Below are positions 14,557 to 23,077 of a stretch of 47,877 nt of DNA, one piece after another; position 1 is the first letter of the stretch, and every line of letters starts with the position of its first letter. A program made the translations under genes and the position numbers. Source of the DNA: Bacteroidales bacterium (lineage in GTDB: Bacteria > Bacteroidota > Bacteroidia > Bacteroidales > P3); the NCBI GenBank assembly GCA_016296345.1, contig JAEDJL010000009.1, positions 1-47,877 of the forward strand. Reading direction: 5' to 3'. The notes beneath the pieces were generated by a model, which was given only the letters and a program-made list of their open reading frames with translations, had not been told where the DNA came from and made no database searches.

Positions 14557-15807
14557 TTATCGGCAGTGATATTCAATCATTCTCTCTATCTCTCTTGAAC
14601 ATACGGGACAGAAAGGCTTGTCGCTTCTCATCAAACAGTCTTGATATGGTCTGTACATATCTTTTTGTTGATATGCAGCCCCCTCAAACACTCCCACTTT
14701 CTCATATTCTTTGGTGCAAGGGGTGGGAATCGGTGTCGATTTGTCAATCATGTCTTCCCATTTGCCCTTAAAGTTTTTCAAAGAGGTGATATTCCTCTCC
14801 CAAGGCTCTGTTTCCACAGACACCAAGCCTGCATCGCTGTCGTTAGACGAGTATTCGTCGGCAAGACCTGCAAAAGAATGACCAAATTCGTGAATAAGCA
14901 CAAAGCTGTTGTTTGGATTGAGATAGGTCGTTGCATAAAAATTGTAAATACCTCCGCCTCCGTAAACCTCAGAATTGCAAAGTATCACAATTTGATCGTA
15001 ACTTGCCCCAAGCAAAGCGTCATGCAACTCCCACAGTTGCTCTGTCATTATGTACCTTTCAGAACCAAACGTGTTGTAATGCACACCTATGCCGTTTGTT
15101 GTGGCAGTCGAGTTTTTCAATCCGGGCAATCCGCTCTCGGAGTCAAACCTTTCTATTCCCATGATGTTGATTTTGTCCTTCGCATCGGAAAAAGGAGGCT
15201 TGGAAAAGAAATATCCTGCATACATTTCTAAGTCTTTGTACATTTTTTCTTTCTCCTGCTCGGTATAACCTGCGGGAACGATTGCTATATCGAGACATTT
15301 GTTGCTCTTTCCTGCCTTGTGAAGAGTTATCGTCTTGGCAAAATCTTCCCTTTTGGCTTCTTCCAAAGCCGACTTGTCAAAATCAATCTTGCTTATGAGC
15401 TTATACTCGTTCTTATCGTCTCTTGTGAAGAACCAAAACTCCACATCGGTCTTCGGAAAGGGAAAAAGCATCACCTCCTGAAAGTTTCCGCAAGAGTTTT
15501 TGGCTTCCGGCATCGTCAGCCACTCCTCCATAAGGGAGCAATAGCCCTTTGAAAACAACAACTTGCCGCTTGACTTCTCCCTCATCTCGACTTTGTGAAC
15601 TCCGAGCGAAAGAGTGTCAATCAAATTGACCTTGCTGCCTGCCCATTCGGGGATTTTCAAAAACCTTTCGAGAGTAAAATACTCCACACCCACTCTTCCC
15701 GAATGAGAATAGTCCATTCGGAGAGTTGCATTCTCAAAATACTTGTCAAACTGTGCCGGACAAACAATCGGCATCAAGATTGCAAAAAAGAAAAAAGCCT
15801 TTTTCAT
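14557..15807 (-). CDS. Secreted zinc metallopeptidase, family M64
   Basis: A 416-residue secreted protein. The start is taken at 15807 (MKKAFFFFAIL, with a signal peptide ending PAQ near residue 19) rather than an in-frame ATG at 15903, because the promoter -7 box lies at 15898-15891, downstream of that ATG. The mature part begins with an N-terminal beta domain typical of M64. The peptidase domain holds HEFGHSFAGLADEYSS (around residue 307), the HEXXHXXGXXDE zinc signature of the IgA-peptidase family M64 (founder: the Clostridium ramosum enzyme). The C-terminus has CLMRSDKPFCPVC, a conserved Met/Cys segment. It probably degrades host or dietary protein outside the cell or in the periplasm. 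No T9SS sorting domain is visible. Confidence 0.85.
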   Translation of the reverse strand: MKKAFFFFAILMPIVCPAQFDKYFENATLRMDYSHSGRVGVEYFTLERFLKIPEWAGSKVNLIDTLSLGVHKVEMREKSSGKLLFSKGYCSLMEEWLTMPEAKNSCGNFQEVMLFPFPKTDVEFWFFTRDDKNEYKLISKIDFDKSALEEAKREDFAKTITLHKAGKSNKCLDIAIVPAGYTEQEKEKMYKDLEMYAGYFFSKPPFSDAKDKINIMGIERFDSESGLPGLKNSTATTNGIGVHYNTFGSERYIMTEQLWELHDALLGASYDQIVILCNSEVYGGGGIYNFYATTYLNPNNSFVLIHEFGHSFAGLADEYSSNDSDAGLVSVETEPWERNITSLKNFKGKWEDMIDKSTPIPTPCTKEYEKVGVFEGAAYQQKDMYRPYQDCLMRSDKPFCPVCSREIERMIEYHCR

Positions 15808-15890
15808 ACACTTGTTATTTTGTTTCACGATTTCAAAAGCGAGAATTTGCCGCATGATTTGCCACTGCAAACCAAGCAATCCCCACCCTG

Positions 15891-15898
15891 CAAAGATA
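15891..15898 (-). promoter_or_regulatory. -7 element of the M64 peptidase gene
   Basis: TATCTTTG on the minus strand (15898-15891). The -33 region is a weak TTCG. The predicted leader is about 78 nt to the chosen ATG at 15807, which settles the start codon. Confidence 0.55.
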
Positions 15899-15971
15899 TA
15901 CATTTTATTTTTAATCTCGAACTCTCACAATTTCAACACTCAAACAAAGACTTTCGCAAACAATTTGGCTC

Positions 15972-16004
15972 TTTCGTTCAAAAAAAGCAGCTTTTTGAAC
16001 GAAA
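15972..16004. repeat. Perfect 13-bp inverted repeat upstream of family A element A2
   Basis: TTTCGTTCAAAAA (15972-15984) and TTTTTGAACGAAA (15992-16004) can form a hairpin with a 7-nt loop. It lies between the divergent M64 and queD promoters and 27 bp from element A2. There is no T-run, so it is not a typical terminator. Confidence 0.5.
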
Positions 16005-16030
16005 AAAATCAAAGCTCCGAAACAAGAAAA

Positions 16031-16096
16031 CAGGATTATCAAAAATTTTTCGGCTTGATAATCGGATTATCAAGCAAAAAAAATTTTGATAATCTT
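16031..16096. repeat. Family A dyad-array element A2 (single unit)
   Basis: The smallest copy. It has the left end CAGGATTATCAAAAATTTTT (16031-16050), the linker CGGCT, one perfect 17-bp dyad TGATAATCGGATTATCA (16056-16072), and the right end AAATTTTGATAATCTTG. The left end and linker are the same as in A1. It lies in a divergent promoter region. Confidence 0.8.
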
Positions 16097-16167
16097 GCAA
16101 AGAGAGTCTGTTTTCAAGATTGTGAGCAGGAATAACAAGGAGTTTGCAATCTTTTTTGCCGAATTTG

Positions 16168-16200
16168 TGTTGCCGTTTAGGCGATTATTGCCTACCTTTG
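16168..16200 (+). promoter_or_regulatory. queD promoter, probably leaderless transcript
   Basis: TGTTG (16168-16172), 20 nt, then TACCTTTG (16193-16200). The queD ATG is at 16206, 5 nt after the -7 box, where transcription itself should begin. Confidence 0.65.
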
Positions 16201-16205
16201 CAGGC

Positions 16206-16646
16206 ATGAAAATAAGACTTACGAAGGAATTTTGTTTTGAAGCCTCACACGCCTTGAACAATTACGACGGTCTTTGTCGCAATGTTCACGGTCATTCATA
16301 CAAGTTGTTCGTTACCATTGCAGGCTCGCCCAATCAAGATTGCCAAAGCCCCAAATATGGCATGGTAATGGACTTTGGCGACTTGAAAAAGATTGTTCAA
16401 CGCCGAATTATAGAGGTTTACGACCATGCTTTGGTGCTGAACAAAGACAACAACTTCGTTTCGGCAGCCAAAAGCATGAACACCAAGTTGGTATTGACCG
16501 ATTTTCAGCCCACTTGCGAGAATATGCTCATTCACTTTGCACAAATAATCGGCTCCGAACTGCCCGAAGAAGTCGAATTGCAAGAATTGAAGCTCCACGA
16601 AACGGCAACCTCCTTTGCCACATGGAGCAAAGACGACAACAAATAA
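16206..16646 (+). CDS. queD: 6-carboxytetrahydropterin synthase (QueD/PTPS family)
   Basis: This cytosolic enzyme converts dihydroneopterin triphosphate to 6-carboxytetrahydropterin, the second step of queuosine (preQ0) synthesis. The 146 residues from the ATG at 16206 match the family; longer in-frame starts upstream cross the promoter and add no conserved sequence. Zinc ligands are His 15 (FEASHAL) and His 28 and His 30 (HGH). Cys 24 in CRNVHGH is the catalytic cysteine spaced as in QueD. The C-terminal ELKLHETATSFATW block supplies the conserved His and Glu. No other queuosine genes are nearby. It starts a plus-strand run with the AI-2E-family protein and crcB. Confidence 0.85.
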   Translation: MKIRLTKEFCFEASHALNNYDGLCRNVHGHSYKLFVTIAGSPNQDCQSPKYGMVMDFGDLKKIVQRRIIEVYDHALVLNKDNNFVSAAKSMNTKLVLTDFQPTCENMLIHFAQIIGSELPEEVELQELKLHETATSFATWSKDDNK

Positions 16647-16661
16647 AGAAAAGCAAGGAAT

Positions 16662-17777
16662 ATGAACAACGATAAATTTCAGTTTTCTTCCGTTGCCAAA
16701 TGGGTTGTGGGCATTTTGATTGCCGCCTTGGTGTTTTTCCTTGTGTGGTATTTCAGATTCTTGGTCGGATGTGTGCTTGTGGCTTTGGTTTTGGCATTTA
16801 TGGGAGCGCCTGTTCAGAAGTTCCTTTCCAAAATCCGCTTCAAACGATTTTGTATCGGCAAAACCATTTCGGCAACAATCACTTTGGTGTTGTTTGTCGT
16901 TGTGTTCGTAATGCTTTTCCGCTGGCTTGTTCCCCTTATTATATCTCAGGCGATGACATTTGCCAATCTCGATGTATATAAAATTGCAGACTACTATGCC
17001 GAACCGATAAAGAAGATTGAAAACTTCCTCTATGAGTATCAGCTTATGCCGACCGACACCAATCTCGAGACATTGGTTTCGACCAAAATTTTGGAAACAT
17101 TCAGCGTTTTGAAACTTACCAACCTTGCAGACGGAATTTTCTCTTTTGCAGGCAACTTTGTCATGGGTACTTTCATAGTTTTGTTCTTCACCTTCTTCTT
17201 TCTGAAAGACAACGGCTTAGTCGGCAGATTTATTGATGCGGTTACTCCCGATGTTTACTTAGACGAGGTTCACAAAATAGTAAATTCGTCTCAGGTTTTG
17301 ATAAGTCGCTACTTCATTGGTATCTTTTGCGAAATACTTTGCATGATTGCCCTTTTGAGTATAGGCTTTTACCTTATGGGATTGCCAAATGCGGTTCTCA
17401 TTGCCTGCATTGGAGGCGTCATGGTCATACTTCCCTACATAGGAGTGCTGATTGGAGGAAGCATAGGGCTGATTGTGTGCCTTACAACCTTTTTAAGCGT
17501 CGATGCATCTTTGGACATAGTTCCGATAATCGTCAAATATGTGGCAGTTTTTGCGAGTGTGAAACTGATTGACGACTTTGTGTTGCAGCCTGTTATCTAT
17601 TCCAAGAGCGTAAAAGCACACCCCTTGGAGATTTTTATCGTTATCCTTATTGCAGGAGAGCTTGGAGGAGTTGTGGGAATGGTGTTGGCAATTCCGGTGT
17701 ACACACTTTTCAGAATAATTGCCAAAGAATTTTTCATCAAATGGAAGTTTATCAAGAAGATAACGGCAAATCTGTGA
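16662..17777 (+). CDS. AI-2E family transporter
   Basis: A 371-residue polytopic inner-membrane protein. Two or three hydrophobic helices are clustered at residues 12-50 and 63-90, a soluble periplasmic-type segment runs at about 95-145, and a bundle of four to five helices runs from about 155 to the end. The helix near LPYIGVLIGGSIGLIVCL, and GELGGVVGMVLAIPVYTLFRI close to the C-terminus, are typical of the AI-2E/TqsA/YdiK family. Members have been linked to autoinducer-2 export or to Na+/H+ antiport; the substrate cannot be told from sequence. It starts 15 nt after queD and ends 37 nt before crcB. Confidence 0.85.
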   Translation: MNNDKFQFSSVAKWVVGILIAALVFFLVWYFRFLVGCVLVALVLAFMGAPVQKFLSKIRFKRFCIGKTISATITLVLFVVVFVMLFRWLVPLIISQAMTFANLDVYKIADYYAEPIKKIENFLYEYQLMPTDTNLETLVSTKILETFSVLKLTNLADGIFSFAGNFVMGTFIVLFFTFFFLKDNGLVGRFIDAVTPDVYLDEVHKIVNSSQVLISRYFIGIFCEILCMIALLSIGFYLMGLPNAVLIACIGGVMVILPYIGVLIGGSIGLIVCLTTFLSVDASLDIVPIIVKYVAVFASVKLIDDFVLQPVIYSKSVKAHPLEIFIVILIAGELGGVVGMVLAIPVYTLFRIIAKEFFIKWKFIKKITANL

Positions 17778-17814
17778 AGCGTTATTTGATTGCAAACCAT
17801 CGAAACAGCGTTGT

Positions 17815-18195
17815 ATGATTGTAAAACTTCTTTTGGTCTTTGTCGGAGGAGGATTGGGAAGCGTGGCACGCTTTTTGGTTTCGCTTTTTGTTCCGAAAGC
17901 TCGATTGAACCTTTGTTCCATACCGCTATCGACGCTTTGTGTCAATGTTTTAGGCTGTCTTGCGATAGGTTTTCTTGCAGCCTGCCTTGCATCTCAGCCC
18001 GCAGAGAGAGCCAAACTTCTTTTGGTTACGGGATTTTGCGGAGGCTTCACAACCTTTTCGACCTTTTCGTTGGAATGTATGGAGTATTTGAAAACAGCAG
18101 ACTATGCTTCGGCAGGCGTTTACATGATTGTCTCTTTGGCATTGTGCATACTATCTACCCTTTGCGGCATCTATTTGGCAAAATTGGCAGTATAA
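17815..18195 (+). CDS. crcB: Fluoride-specific ion channel CrcB/Fluc
   Basis: Fluc proteins are small dual-topology channels that let fluoride out of the cytosol. The 126 residues and four helices (about 1-22, 37-60, 67-88 and 98-122) match. The N-terminal GGGLGSVARFLVS, a central Asn-containing VNVLGCLAIGF and the signature GFCGGFTTFSTFS (about residues 73-85), which lines the pore with the Phe box and binds the central sodium, are all present. No fluoride riboswitch fits in the 37 nt before it. As a single gene it should work as a homodimer inserted in both orientations. Confidence 0.92.
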   Translation: MIVKLLLVFVGGGLGSVARFLVSLFVPKARLNLCSIPLSTLCVNVLGCLAIGFLAACLASQPAERAKLLLVTGFCGGFTTFSTFSLECMEYLKTADYASAGVYMIVSLALCILSTLCGIYLAKLAV

Positions 18196-18254
18196 TTTTT
18201 CTCTTTGACCGACAGAGACTTAGCAAAGCAAAACAAAAATTCTTGTCTTTTGCT

Positions 18255-18288
18255 CTTGACTTTTACCTTGGGGCAATGAGTATCTTTG
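18255..18288 (+). promoter_or_regulatory. Promoter of the MerR-family gene
   Basis: CTTG (18255-18258), 22 nt, then TATCTTTG (18281-18288). The -7 box is a full match; spacing is slightly long. The leader would be about 17 nt. Confidence 0.5.
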
Positions 18289-18310
18289 CAAGCGGAAACA
18301 TTCTTGCAAG

Positions 18311-19156
18311 ATGACCATGAGTAAAAACAAAATTAAATTAACCATAGGCGAGTTCTCGAAAATCAACAATATCTCTGCCAAAACGCTGAGGCATTATGAG
18401 AAAATAGGACTTCTTATCCCCTTTGAGAGAGACAGTTCGAGCGGTTACCGCTACTATGTGGTGGAACAAATTGAACAAATGAGCCGGATTATATATATGA
18501 AAAAGCTCGGTTTTGCCTTAGAAGAGATAAAAGAAGTGTTTGAAAAGGGACAACAACTGCCCGAAGGAGCGATGATTGACCGACGATTGATGTCTTTGTG
18601 CAGAGAAAAGCAGCTTATCTCTTGGCAAGAGAAAGAGTTGAAAAACCTGAAAGCCTGCAAAAAAACACAGATACAAAAGATGAGTAAAATAGAATTGAAA
18701 TCTCTGCCCGAAATAAAGGCAGCTTGTTTTAGAAAAACGATAAAGAGTTATGACGAATTGTTTGAGTTAATCCCGGGAGAAGTCTTTTCGCAAATGCAAA
18801 AGGCAGGTTGCGAGTGTGCAGAGCCTGACTACTGCTTCACAATCGACCACAACAAAGGATTTAGTGAAAGCGGCGAATTGGATATTGAGTATTTCCAAGC
18901 GGTGAAAGAGCTGAAAGACGACACAGATGCAATAAAGTTCAAAACACTCAGAAGAGTTGAAACAGCAGTCTGCATATCTCACAAAGGAAGTTATGATTTG
19001 CTCAACAAAACATGGTCGGAAGTCTTTGCCTATCTTGAAAACAACGGCTACGCTCTTGCAGCCCATCCGCGATTTGTTTATATTGACGGAGTATGGAACT
19101 GTGAAAGGGAAGAAGATTGGCTTACCGAAATTCAATGTCCTGTTGTAAAGCGATAA
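18311..19156 (+). CDS. MerR-family regulator with GyrI-like effector domain
   Basis: A 281-residue transcription regulator. Residues 10-80 are a MerR winged helix: TIGEFSKINNISAKTLRHYEKIGLL, then SGYRYY and a second helix pair. A helical linker follows (about 95-125). The C-terminal half (about 128-281) has the layout of a GyrI/AraC-effector-binding (SHOCT-free) domain, which in BmrR/TipA-type regulators binds cationic or amphipathic drugs. No efflux gene is adjacent, so the target is unknown; autoregulation of its own promoter (18255-18288, with longer spacing as often used by MerR proteins) is possible. An ATG two codons further in (18317) is an alternative start. Confidence 0.85.
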   Translation: MTMSKNKIKLTIGEFSKINNISAKTLRHYEKIGLLIPFERDSSSGYRYYVVEQIEQMSRIIYMKKLGFALEEIKEVFEKGQQLPEGAMIDRRLMSLCREKQLISWQEKELKNLKACKKTQIQKMSKIELKSLPEIKAACFRKTIKSYDELFELIPGEVFSQMQKAGCECAEPDYCFTIDHNKGFSESGELDIEYFQAVKELKDDTDAIKFKTLRRVETAVCISHKGSYDLLNKTWSEVFAYLENNGYALAAHPRFVYIDGVWNCEREEDWLTEIQCPVVKR

Positions 19157-19200
19157 TTTTCTTCTATCCCTTATTGCAACAAGACAAAATCAAACAAAAG

Positions 19201-19237
19201 AAAGAGGACACCACACAAGCGGTGTCCTCTTTCTTTT
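19201..19237. terminator. Bidirectional terminator
   Basis: AAAGAGGACACC (19201-19212) and GGTGTCCTCTTT (19221-19232) form a perfect 12-bp stem with an 8-nt loop, followed by CTTTT on the plus strand and by CTTTTGTTTG on the minus strand. It lies between the converging MerR and Omp28 genes. Confidence 0.85.
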
Positions 19238-19255
19238 GCCTTAAAGCAAGCAATG

Positions 19256-21007
19256 CTATCTGTTGATGCTTATCTTCTTTGAAGTAATTCCGTCGTTTGA
19301 CATAATCTTTACAAAGTATGCTCCGTTTGAAAAAGCCGAAGTGTTAATCTCGACAAGGTTGTTGCCGCTTGCAAGGCTCACATCGCCAAGTTTTATCACC
19401 TCTCTGCCCAACATATCTACAACAGATATGTTTGCCTTTGTTGCTTGAAGCATGGAAATCTCCAAGTTTACTCTGTCCTTTGCAGGATTTGGATATACCA
19501 ATGTTTGAAGGATAACGCCTTCTGCTTCTTCCAATCCTACCAAAGAAAGTATCTTCATGTCATATTGAGCAATAGTTCCGTATGAACTTGCAGTTCCGTT
19601 TACCAATCTCAATCCGCTTCCGTCATATACTTGGTGTTTTGTACCGCCGTCGCCATAAGCGTCTGTAACTTCGTAAACATAGCAACCTGTTTCGGTCAAA
19701 TCAACTATCACTGTGTCTTTTACAGATGCATTTCCTGTGTATGATTTTCGCTTGATTACGCTTCCGTCAGGTCCGTATAGCTTCCAAGCTGCCTCGCTTG
19801 CGTATTGGTCGGTCTTGATGATGATTTTCAATTTGTCTCCGTTGCCTTCTGCAGCTGCTTTCTTGGTTATCGATGCTGTTTTAAGCTCATCGGTTATAGG
19901 GTTTGAGTTGATTGTCAAAATTTTTGCAGATACTTCTGTTGCAGAACCTACGTTTGCAAGAACGTTTGGCAGTTGGATTTGCTCAACTTGCTCATACGCA
20001 AGATTACCTGTCCAATTAAATGTTTGAGCAGCAGAAAGTGAAGAAGAATATTCAATTTCCATTGCAGTGATTGGAGTTTCTCCCATGTTCATTACAGAGA
20101 TATATGGTATTATTTCGTCTGAACAACCATATACATTCTCCGCAGTTACTCCCATACTCATTGCTCCGAGTTGTGGAATGTTGGAAACAACAGGCTCGCA
20201 ACTTGCTCCCGTGTAAATTTCTTGGTGGTCGCGAGTTACAAATACGACAATGTTAAGGTGTGAAAGTTTCAACATTTCGTTGCTAATCTCACCGGGCAAG
20301 GTGTAAGTGTAGGTTCTTTGGATAAGAGTTCCTTGTGGTATCACACTGCTTCCCTCAACTGTTACTTGGTCTCCCCATTGTCCTGTAAGCAAGTGGCGAA
20401 GCATGTGCATATGAATGTACTGTCCGTCTGCTGTTACCTGAGCAGGGTTGAAATTACTGCCACCCGATTGAGGTCCTATGACGCTGTCTTGCAACAAAGC
20501 TACGTTTATGTAGTTGTCTGCGGTCTCTGCATCGCCTGTATAGTAGGCTTCTACATTTACTGTCAAAAGACGAGATGTTGCATCAATGGTTGCCTGAGCT
20601 GCGATGTTCACAAAAGAAGGCATAGCCTTGATTTGGTTTCCGCAAGAGGCGAAAGAGCCTCTGTCCAATCCGGTTGCAGAACCCGAAAAGACATGACGAT
20701 TTACCGTTCCTTTAGGATAAGATGACACACCTGCCTGAGCAGCAAGAGCATCTCCCCATTGAGTGGTGTAAAGTGCTGCATAAACTCCTTGATGAATGTT
20801 TATTGCAAACACTCTTCCCGGATTTGCTTCTTGATATTCTCTTACTATTCTGTGACCATCAGGACAAAAACCGCAGTTTACGCCTGTGAACTCTTCAATA
20901 ACTACATTCCTGTTTGCAGGTTCTGTAGATACAAATTGCGGAGTTTGTGCTGTCAAAGAGAATGCCGACAACAACAATCCCGATACCAATAATACGATTC
21001 TTTTCAT
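19256..21007 (-). CDS. Omp28-related protein with T9SS type A sorting domain
   Basis: A 583-residue secreted protein. The signal peptide ends LTAQ (residue 21). Residues about 33-260 form an Omp28-like domain with a thioredoxin-type fold, including VVIEEFTGVNCGFCPDGH with a Cys-X-X-Cys pair (C45, C48). Beta-rich segments follow (about 270-490). The C-terminal 75 residues are a T9SS sorting domain, recognisable by VYPNPAKDRVNLEI, VVDMLGREV, the LASGNNLVEINTS turn and the final GAYFVKI...KKISI pattern. Omp28 of P. gingivalis is a surface antigen/adhesin. This protein should be exported across the outer membrane by the T9SS and anchored on the surface. It has its own promoter, divergent from dxs. 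Confidence 0.88.
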   Translation of the reverse strand: MKRIVLLVSGLLLSAFSLTAQTPQFVSTEPANRNVVIEEFTGVNCGFCPDGHRIVREYQEANPGRVFAINIHQGVYAALYTTQWGDALAAQAGVSSYPKGTVNRHVFSGSATGLDRGSFASCGNQIKAMPSFVNIAAQATIDATSRLLTVNVEAYYTGDAETADNYINVALLQDSVIGPQSGGSNFNPAQVTADGQYIHMHMLRHLLTGQWGDQVTVEGSSVIPQGTLIQRTYTYTLPGEISNEMLKLSHLNIVVFVTRDHQEIYTGASCEPVVSNIPQLGAMSMGVTAENVYGCSDEIIPYISVMNMGETPITAMEIEYSSSLSAAQTFNWTGNLAYEQVEQIQLPNVLANVGSATEVSAKILTINSNPITDELKTASITKKAAAEGNGDKLKIIIKTDQYASEAAWKLYGPDGSVIKRKSYTGNASVKDTVIVDLTETGCYVYEVTDAYGDGGTKHQVYDGSGLRLVNGTASSYGTIAQYDMKILSLVGLEEAEGVILQTLVYPNPAKDRVNLEISMLQATKANISVVDMLGREVIKLGDVSLASGNNLVEINTSAFSNGAYFVKIMSNDGITSKKISINR

Positions 21008-21044
21008 AGTGTTTTAATGTTATATTACTACTGATTTTCGGCTA

Positions 21045-21076
21045 CAAATGTAGGTATATTCTCTGAAATGACCAAA
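21045..21076 (-). promoter_or_regulatory. Promoter of the Omp28-like gene
   Basis: On the minus strand TTTG (21076-21073), 20 nt, then TACATTTG (21052-21045): a full consensus match. Its -33 box lies within 20 bp of the -7 box of dxs on the other strand, so the two promoters share one RNA-polymerase footprint. Confidence 0.7.
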
Positions 21077-21094
21077 TTCTCGGGATAAATTTCT

Positions 21095-21102
21095 TAACTT
21101 TG
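21095..21102 (+). promoter_or_regulatory. dxs -7 element
   Basis: TAACTTTG, 31 nt before the dxs ATG. No clear -33 TTG is seen at the expected distance. Confidence 0.5.
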
Positions 21103-21133
21103 CAACTCATAACACAAACTTTGGCAAATAGAG

Positions 21134-23065
21134 ATGCAAAATATAAATCAAGAAGGACTGCTCTGCAAAATCAATTCTCCCGATGACTTAAAGGCTTTGG
21201 CAGAAGAAGATTTGGACAAGCTCTGTCATGAACTGAGAAACTACATAATAAGCATTTTGTCTTCAAATCCCGGACACTTGGCTTCAAGTCTCGGAACTGT
21301 GGAACTTACTGTTGCTCTGCATTATGTTTATAACGTTCCGCAAGATTGCCTTGTGTGGGACGTAGGACACCAAGCCTACGCTCACAAAGTGCTTACCGGA
21401 AGAAGGAAAGCCTTTGAGGATATTCGCAAACTTAATGGTCCGAGTGGTTTTCCACGCATGAGCGAAAGCGTTTACGATTCTTTCGGAACAGGACACTCCT
21501 CCACTTCCATATCTGCCGCTCTTGCAATGGCGATTGCCGACAATCTGAATGGAAAACAGGCTCATCACATTGCAGTTATAGGAGATGGTTCGATGACAGG
21601 CGGAATGGCTTTCGAGGCTCTCAATCATGCAGGAAGCACAGAGGCAGATTTGTTGGTAATTCTCAACGACAACGGCATTTCTATCGACAAACAAGTCGGT
21701 GCATTGAGCCAATATCTTACCAAAATCACCACTTCATCAACCTACAACAGACTTAAAAACAAAATATGGAACATTTTGGGAGGCAATACCGACACCTACT
21801 CAAAGCACAAGACCATATTCAAAAAAGCATCTTTTGCTTTCAAGAGCTTGTTTTCGGGAAAGAGCAACTTTTTTGAGGCTTTGAACATACGTTATTTTGG
21901 TCCTATCGACGGCAATGACGTTCACACTTTGGTCAAAACTCTTTCTGACTTGAAAAACATCAAAGGTCCAAAGCTCTTACACATAATCACCAAAAAGGGA
22001 AAGGGACTTGATGCGGCAGAAAACAATCCTACCAAATATCATGCACCGGGTTTGTTCAATCCTTTGACGGGAGAGATTGACAAAAAGAACACCGAAAAAG
22101 ACAATATCCCAAAATTTCAAGACGTATTCGGAGAAACTCTTGTCGAATTGGCAAAAGCTCACGACAACATAGCAGGAATTACTCCTGCAATGCTGAGTGG
22201 CTGTTCGATGAACAAGTTGCAGGCTGTCTTTCCTCAGAGAACGTTCGATGTAGGCATAGCAGAGCAGCACGCAGTCTGCCTTGCGGCAGGTTTTGCAACG
22301 CGTGGCATAATTCCTTTCTGCAATGTGTATTCTTCTTTCTTACAAAGGGCTTACGATCAGATAATTCACGATATTGCTTTGCAAAATCTTCATGTTGTGT
22401 TGGCAATAGACCGAAGCGGACTTGTGGGAGAAGACGGTGCAACTCACCACGGAGCGTTCGATTTGGCATATTTGCGTTGCATTCCCAACATTACAATTGC
22501 CGTTCCCTCAGACGAACACGATTTAAGGAACATGATGTTTACCGCAACAGAGCATAACGGTCCTTTTGCAATTCGTTATCCGAGAGGAAAAGGCTACCTG
22601 ACCGATTGGAAAAACCCTATGCACAAAATAGAAATAGGAAAAGGCGTAAGGGCAAGGCAGGGAAAAGATATTGCAATTTTGACCATAGGAGTTTGTCTTC
22701 ACACTGCAAAAAAGGCAGCAGACATTTTGGCAAAAGAAGGCATAGAAGCAGCGGTGTATGACTTCAAGTTTCTCAAACCTTTGGACGAAGAGTTGGCAAA
22801 AGAGGCTCTTTCGGAACACAAATACGTCATTACGCTCGAAGATGGTTGCATTACAGGAGGTTTTGGCTCTGCAATAGCAGAATTTGCCACCGCTTGCAAA
22901 ATGCAGAACCTCATCTTCAGAATGGGAATACCCGACAAATTTATCGAACACGGCAGTGTGGCACAACTGCAAGCCCTCTGCCACACAGATACCGAAAGTG
23001 TGGTAAACACAGCCAAGCAAATACTAAGCTCCGACAGCCACTTTTCGACACAAACGTTCGATTAA
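21134..23065 (+). CDS. dxs: 1-Deoxy-D-xylulose-5-phosphate synthase
   Basis: Dxs condenses pyruvate and glyceraldehyde 3-phosphate with thiamine diphosphate, the first step of the MEP isoprenoid pathway. The 643 residues are of family length. WDVGHQAYAHKVLTGR (about 75-90) holds the conserved His. GDGSMTGG (150-157) followed by LNDN (about 179-182) forms the Mg-ThDP site. The second domain carries VGIAEQHAVCLAAGFA with the catalytic Glu, and DRSGLVGEDGATHHGAFD. The C-terminal transketolase domain is complete. The surface-protein gene begins 12 nt later on the same strand. Confidence 0.96.
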   Translation: MQNINQEGLLCKINSPDDLKALAEEDLDKLCHELRNYIISILSSNPGHLASSLGTVELTVALHYVYNVPQDCLVWDVGHQAYAHKVLTGRRKAFEDIRKLNGPSGFPRMSESVYDSFGTGHSSTSISAALAMAIADNLNGKQAHHIAVIGDGSMTGGMAFEALNHAGSTEADLLVILNDNGISIDKQVGALSQYLTKITTSSTYNRLKNKIWNILGGNTDTYSKHKTIFKKASFAFKSLFSGKSNFFEALNIRYFGPIDGNDVHTLVKTLSDLKNIKGPKLLHIITKKGKGLDAAENNPTKYHAPGLFNPLTGEIDKKNTEKDNIPKFQDVFGETLVELAKAHDNIAGITPAMLSGCSMNKLQAVFPQRTFDVGIAEQHAVCLAAGFATRGIIPFCNVYSSFLQRAYDQIIHDIALQNLHVVLAIDRSGLVGEDGATHHGAFDLAYLRCIPNITIAVPSDEHDLRNMMFTATEHNGPFAIRYPRGKGYLTDWKNPMHKIEIGKGVRARQGKDIAILTIGVCLHTAKKAADILAKEGIEAAVYDFKFLKPLDEELAKEALSEHKYVITLEDGCITGGFGSAIAEFATACKMQNLIFRMGIPDKFIEHGSVAQLQALCHTDTESVVNTAKQILSSDSHFSTQTFD

Positions 23066-23077
23066 AAACACTGTTTC

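Noticed and set aside
15808..15903. N-terminal extension of the M64 peptidase from ATG 15903
   Set aside because: The promoter -7 box is at 15898-15891, so this ATG would not be transcribed; the internal ATG at 15807 begins a normal signal peptide.
16086..16205. N-terminal extension of queD from 16086
   Set aside because: The extra 40 residues cross element A2's right end and the promoter and have no family resemblance.
17778..17814. Fluoride riboswitch before crcB
   Set aside because: Only 37 nt are available and no matching fold is seen.
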